A DNA stretch of 7,772 nt from an uncultured Chloroflexota bacterium. Its GTDB lineage: Bacteria > Chloroflexota > Anaerolineae > Anaerolineales > Anaerolineaceae. Positions 6,096 to 7,772 of the stretch are shown here, one piece after another. The stretch's first letter is position 1, and each line of letters begins with the position of its first letter. The notes beneath the pieces are model-generated. The model did no database searches, was not told where the DNA came from, and saw only the letters and a program-made list of their open reading frames with translations. The stretch covers positions 1-7,772 of the forward strand of contig CADBKS010000137.1 of NCBI GenBank assembly GCA_902795255.1, written 5' to 3'. Both the position numbers and the translations under genes were made by a program.

Positions 6096-7499
6096 ATGCC
6101 GATCCCGATCACTGACCGCATCGCTGCAATGCTTTACGGCGGGTGCCGGATGACTCCGGAAGTGCCGGTCATTATCGGTATTTCCGGCGGAATGGATTCG
6201 ATTTTCTTACTGACCCAACTGCATAAACTCGGACAGCCGCTTACCGCGGCTGTTTTTGATCACGGACTGCGCCCGGAAGCAGCCGAAGAATGCGATTTTG
6301 TAAAGGCTTTCTGTGAAGAACGCGGGATCCGCTGTATAAAGGGGACCGGCGATGTTCCGGGCCATGCCGAACAGAACGGAATGGGGCTCGAAGAAGCCGC
6401 CCGGGAACTGCGCTACCGTTTTCTCTTCGGCCTTGCCGCCGAAACCGGAGCGGCTGCCGTCGCCACGGCGCATCACGCCAATGATCAGGCGGAAACCGTC
6501 CTGATGCATCTGCTGCGCGGCAGCGGAACAGACGGACTGAGCGGAATGCGCCAATATACACTGCCGAACCCTTTCAGCCGGACGATCCCGCTGATCCGCC
6601 CGCTGCTCGGCATCACCCGTCCGGAGATCGAATCGGCTGTCATGGAAGAAGAGCTGCCATACCGGGAAGACCGCTCCAACAATGATCCGTCATATACCCG
6701 CAACCGGATCCGGCTCAGTCTGATCCCGGAACTGGAAAAAGAATATAATCCCCGGACTGTCCCCGCCCTCTGCCGGCTGGCTGAGACCGCGGCTGCGGAC
6801 CGCGAGATCCTGGAAGATGCCTGTGATGCAGCCGCCGAAAGGATCGGGCTGCACCGCACAGAAGCAGGCCCGGAATGGGACCGGAAGGCTTTCTGTTCCG
6901 AACGGTCCGGGATCCGGATGCGGCTGCTGCGCAGGATCCTCCGCGGGCTCCTGCCGGATCAGGCAGAGCCGGGGCTTCAAAACCTTAAAGAAGCCGATGA
7001 TTTTTTCAAAACATCCGGAACCAACAGGACGCTTCCGTTTTTTGGCGGACTTTGGCTCAGGTGTGAGGATGGGGCCGCATCAATCTTAAAATATATTAAT
7101 ATAGAAAGTCCGCTTTATCCGCAGCTTTCCGATGGCTGGCGGCTGCGGATAGAGGTTTTGCCGGTCACCCAGGAAGAGATCCCCGGCTGGATCGAAAAGG
7201 CGGCGGCCCATCCCGAGTGCGCTTTCCTCGATGCCGCCCGGCTGTCTTCCGAACCTTTCCTGCGCACGATCCGTCCGGGTGAACGCTTCCGGCCGTACGG
7301 AAACAGCGGAGGATCCGTAAAGCTTTCGGATTTTCTCATCAACAACAAAGTTCCCAAACCATATCGGTCCGGCCTTGCCGTCACCGCGGACAAGGACGGC
7401 ATCCTCTGGATCCCGAACCTCCGTGTCAGCAGCCGCGCCGCTCTGTCTGCCTCCACCCGCAGTCTCATGATCCTTTCCCCGGTGCGCGGGGAATCATAA
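6096..7499 (+). CDS. tilS: tRNA(Ile)-lysidine synthase
   Basis: TilS ligates lysine to C34 of the CAU anticodon of minor tRNA-Ile using ATP, changing its decoding from AUG to AUA and its charging from Met to Ile. It is normally essential in bacteria. The 467-residue protein has the PP-loop SGGMDS (30-35), DHGLRPEAAEE (55-65), the signature TAHHANDQAETVLMHLLRGS (124-143), RPLLGITRPEI (168-178) and DRSNNDPSYTRNRIR (192-206). The C-terminal TilS domain is seen in IRPGERFRPYG (392-402) and KLSDFLINNKVP (409-420). No region appears missing. The start is 4 nt past the degV stop and lacks a clear Shine-Dalgarno, so translation is likely coupled to degV. In-frame ATG codons at residues 12 and 19 are alternatives, but the first start places the PP-loop at the usual distance from the N-terminus. 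The AT-rich stretch near 7080-7110 is only a local composition change. Confidence 0.95.
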   Translation: MPIPITDRIAAMLYGGCRMTPEVPVIIGISGGMDSIFLLTQLHKLGQPLTAAVFDHGLRPEAAEECDFVKAFCEERGIRCIKGTGDVPGHAEQNGMGLEEAARELRYRFLFGLAAETGAAAVATAHHANDQAETVLMHLLRGSGTDGLSGMRQYTLPNPFSRTIPLIRPLLGITRPEIESAVMEEELPYREDRSNNDPSYTRNRIRLSLIPELEKEYNPRTVPALCRLAETAAADREILEDACDAAAERIGLHRTEAGPEWDRKAFCSERSGIRMRLLRRILRGLLPDQAEPGLQNLKEADDFFKTSGTNRTLPFFGGLWLRCEDGAASILKYINIESPLYPQLSDGWRLRIEVLPVTQEEIPGWIEKAAAHPECAFLDAARLSSEPFLRTIRPGERFRPYGNSGGSVKLSDFLINNKVPKPYRSGLAVTADKDGILWIPNLRVSSRAALSASTRSLMILSPVRGES

Positions 7500-7503
7500 A
7501 GGA

Positions 7504-7528
7504 ACGGCCCGCGGGAATCGCGGGCCGT
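7504..7528. terminator. GC-rich hairpin between convergent genes, likely terminator
   Basis: ACGGCCCGCG (7504-7513) and CGCGGGCCGT (7519-7528) are perfect inverted copies around the loop GGAAT. This gives a very stable 10-bp stem that begins 4 nt after the tilS stop. It lies between tilS and the convergent right-edge gene and reads symmetrically on both strands. Neither side has a good T-run: CCGGTATACTC follows on plus and CCTTTATG on minus. Termination may be inefficient or of a non-canonical type, or the stem may mainly protect mRNA ends. Confidence 0.65.
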
Positions 7529-7577
7529 CCGGTATACTCAATAAATCAGGCTTCTGCGGAAAATCCGCACCGGCTTG

Positions 7578-7772
7578 TTATTCGGCGGCGGCTTCGTCTG
7601 TTACGCCGCTGAACGCGTTCACCGTATCGTTCATATAAAAGTCAGCAGAAGGTTCACCCTGATTTGCCGCATCCGGGCCGCCGAATCCGCCGCCGGGGAA
7701 ATCCCCTCCCGGGAAGCCGCCGCCGGGACCACCCATCGGCATATCCCGGAAGCAGAGCGCCATCAGGCCGTC
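7578..7772 (-). CDS. Unidentified protein with glycine-rich C-terminal region, partial at right edge
   Basis: The minus-strand frame is open from the right edge (beginning DGLMALCFRD) to a TAA at 7578-7580, giving the last 64 residues of a longer protein. A Gly/Pro/Phe-rich stretch of about 20 residues with repeated GGGFPGGDFPGG-type units is followed by a more ordinary end (ADFYMNDTVNAFSGV) and a short Ala/Glu tail. I do not recognise the family. Such Gly-rich linkers occur in several secreted or surface proteins, but no signal peptide or catalytic motif is visible here. The internal ATG at 7763 is probably not the start, since the frame stays open beyond it with no Shine-Dalgarno evident. 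It converges on tilS across the hairpin at 7504-7528. Confidence 0.6.
   Translation of the reverse strand, partial: DGLMALCFRDMPMGGPGGGFPGGDFPGGGFGGPDAANQGEPSADFYMNDTVNAFSGVTDEAAAE

Noticed and set aside
5279..6121. 280-codon minus-strand open frame antisense to degV
   Set aside because: It is a shadow of the DegV gene, with no motif and no ribosome site.

Overview
The window is about 57% GC and carries five nearly contiguous chromosomal genes plus one partial gene at each edge. Apart from the chimeric first gene it looks like ordinary core genome. I see no mobile element, CRISPR array, tRNA or rRNA. The host is probably an anaerobic bacterium. The GyrA breakage-reunion domain ([23 protein letters not shown]) reminds me most of Chloroflexota (Anaerolineae), but a high-GC Bacillota cannot be excluded from sequence reading alone.

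Left part (1-2289, minus strand): a polar amino acid ABC importer operon, transcribed right to left as permease, ATPase, then substrate-binding protein. The details resemble cystine-type (Tcy/FliY-like) systems. The binding-protein gene starts normally, but at about residue 221 it switches in frame to what looks like the C-terminal end of an EamA/DMT-family membrane transporter, then runs off the left edge. This apparent chimera is the most unusual thing in the window. It is either a real deletion fusion or an assembly mis-join.

Middle (2290-2610): a 321-bp AT-rich divergent intergenic region. It holds a convincing extended -10 promoter for gyrA, a weak candidate promoter for the importer, and an 18-bp imperfect tandem repeat just upstream of the permease start.

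Right part (2611-7499, plus strand): gyrA (DNA gyrase subunit A), a degV-family fatty-acid-binding protein gene and tilS (tRNA-Ile lysidine synthetase), with 25-nt and 4-nt gaps. With no terminator visible between them they are probably co-transcribed from the gyrA promoter. GyrA has Ala at the position of E. coli Ser83, a degenerate GyrA box and a 60-residue acidic tail. A strong GC-rich hairpin after tilS separates this unit from a convergent minus-strand gene at the right edge, of which only a glycine-rich, unrecognised C-terminus is present.

I did not find a convincing novel multi-gene system. The items worth following up are the chimeric binding protein, the GyrA peculiarities and the repeat and hairpin in the importer operon.
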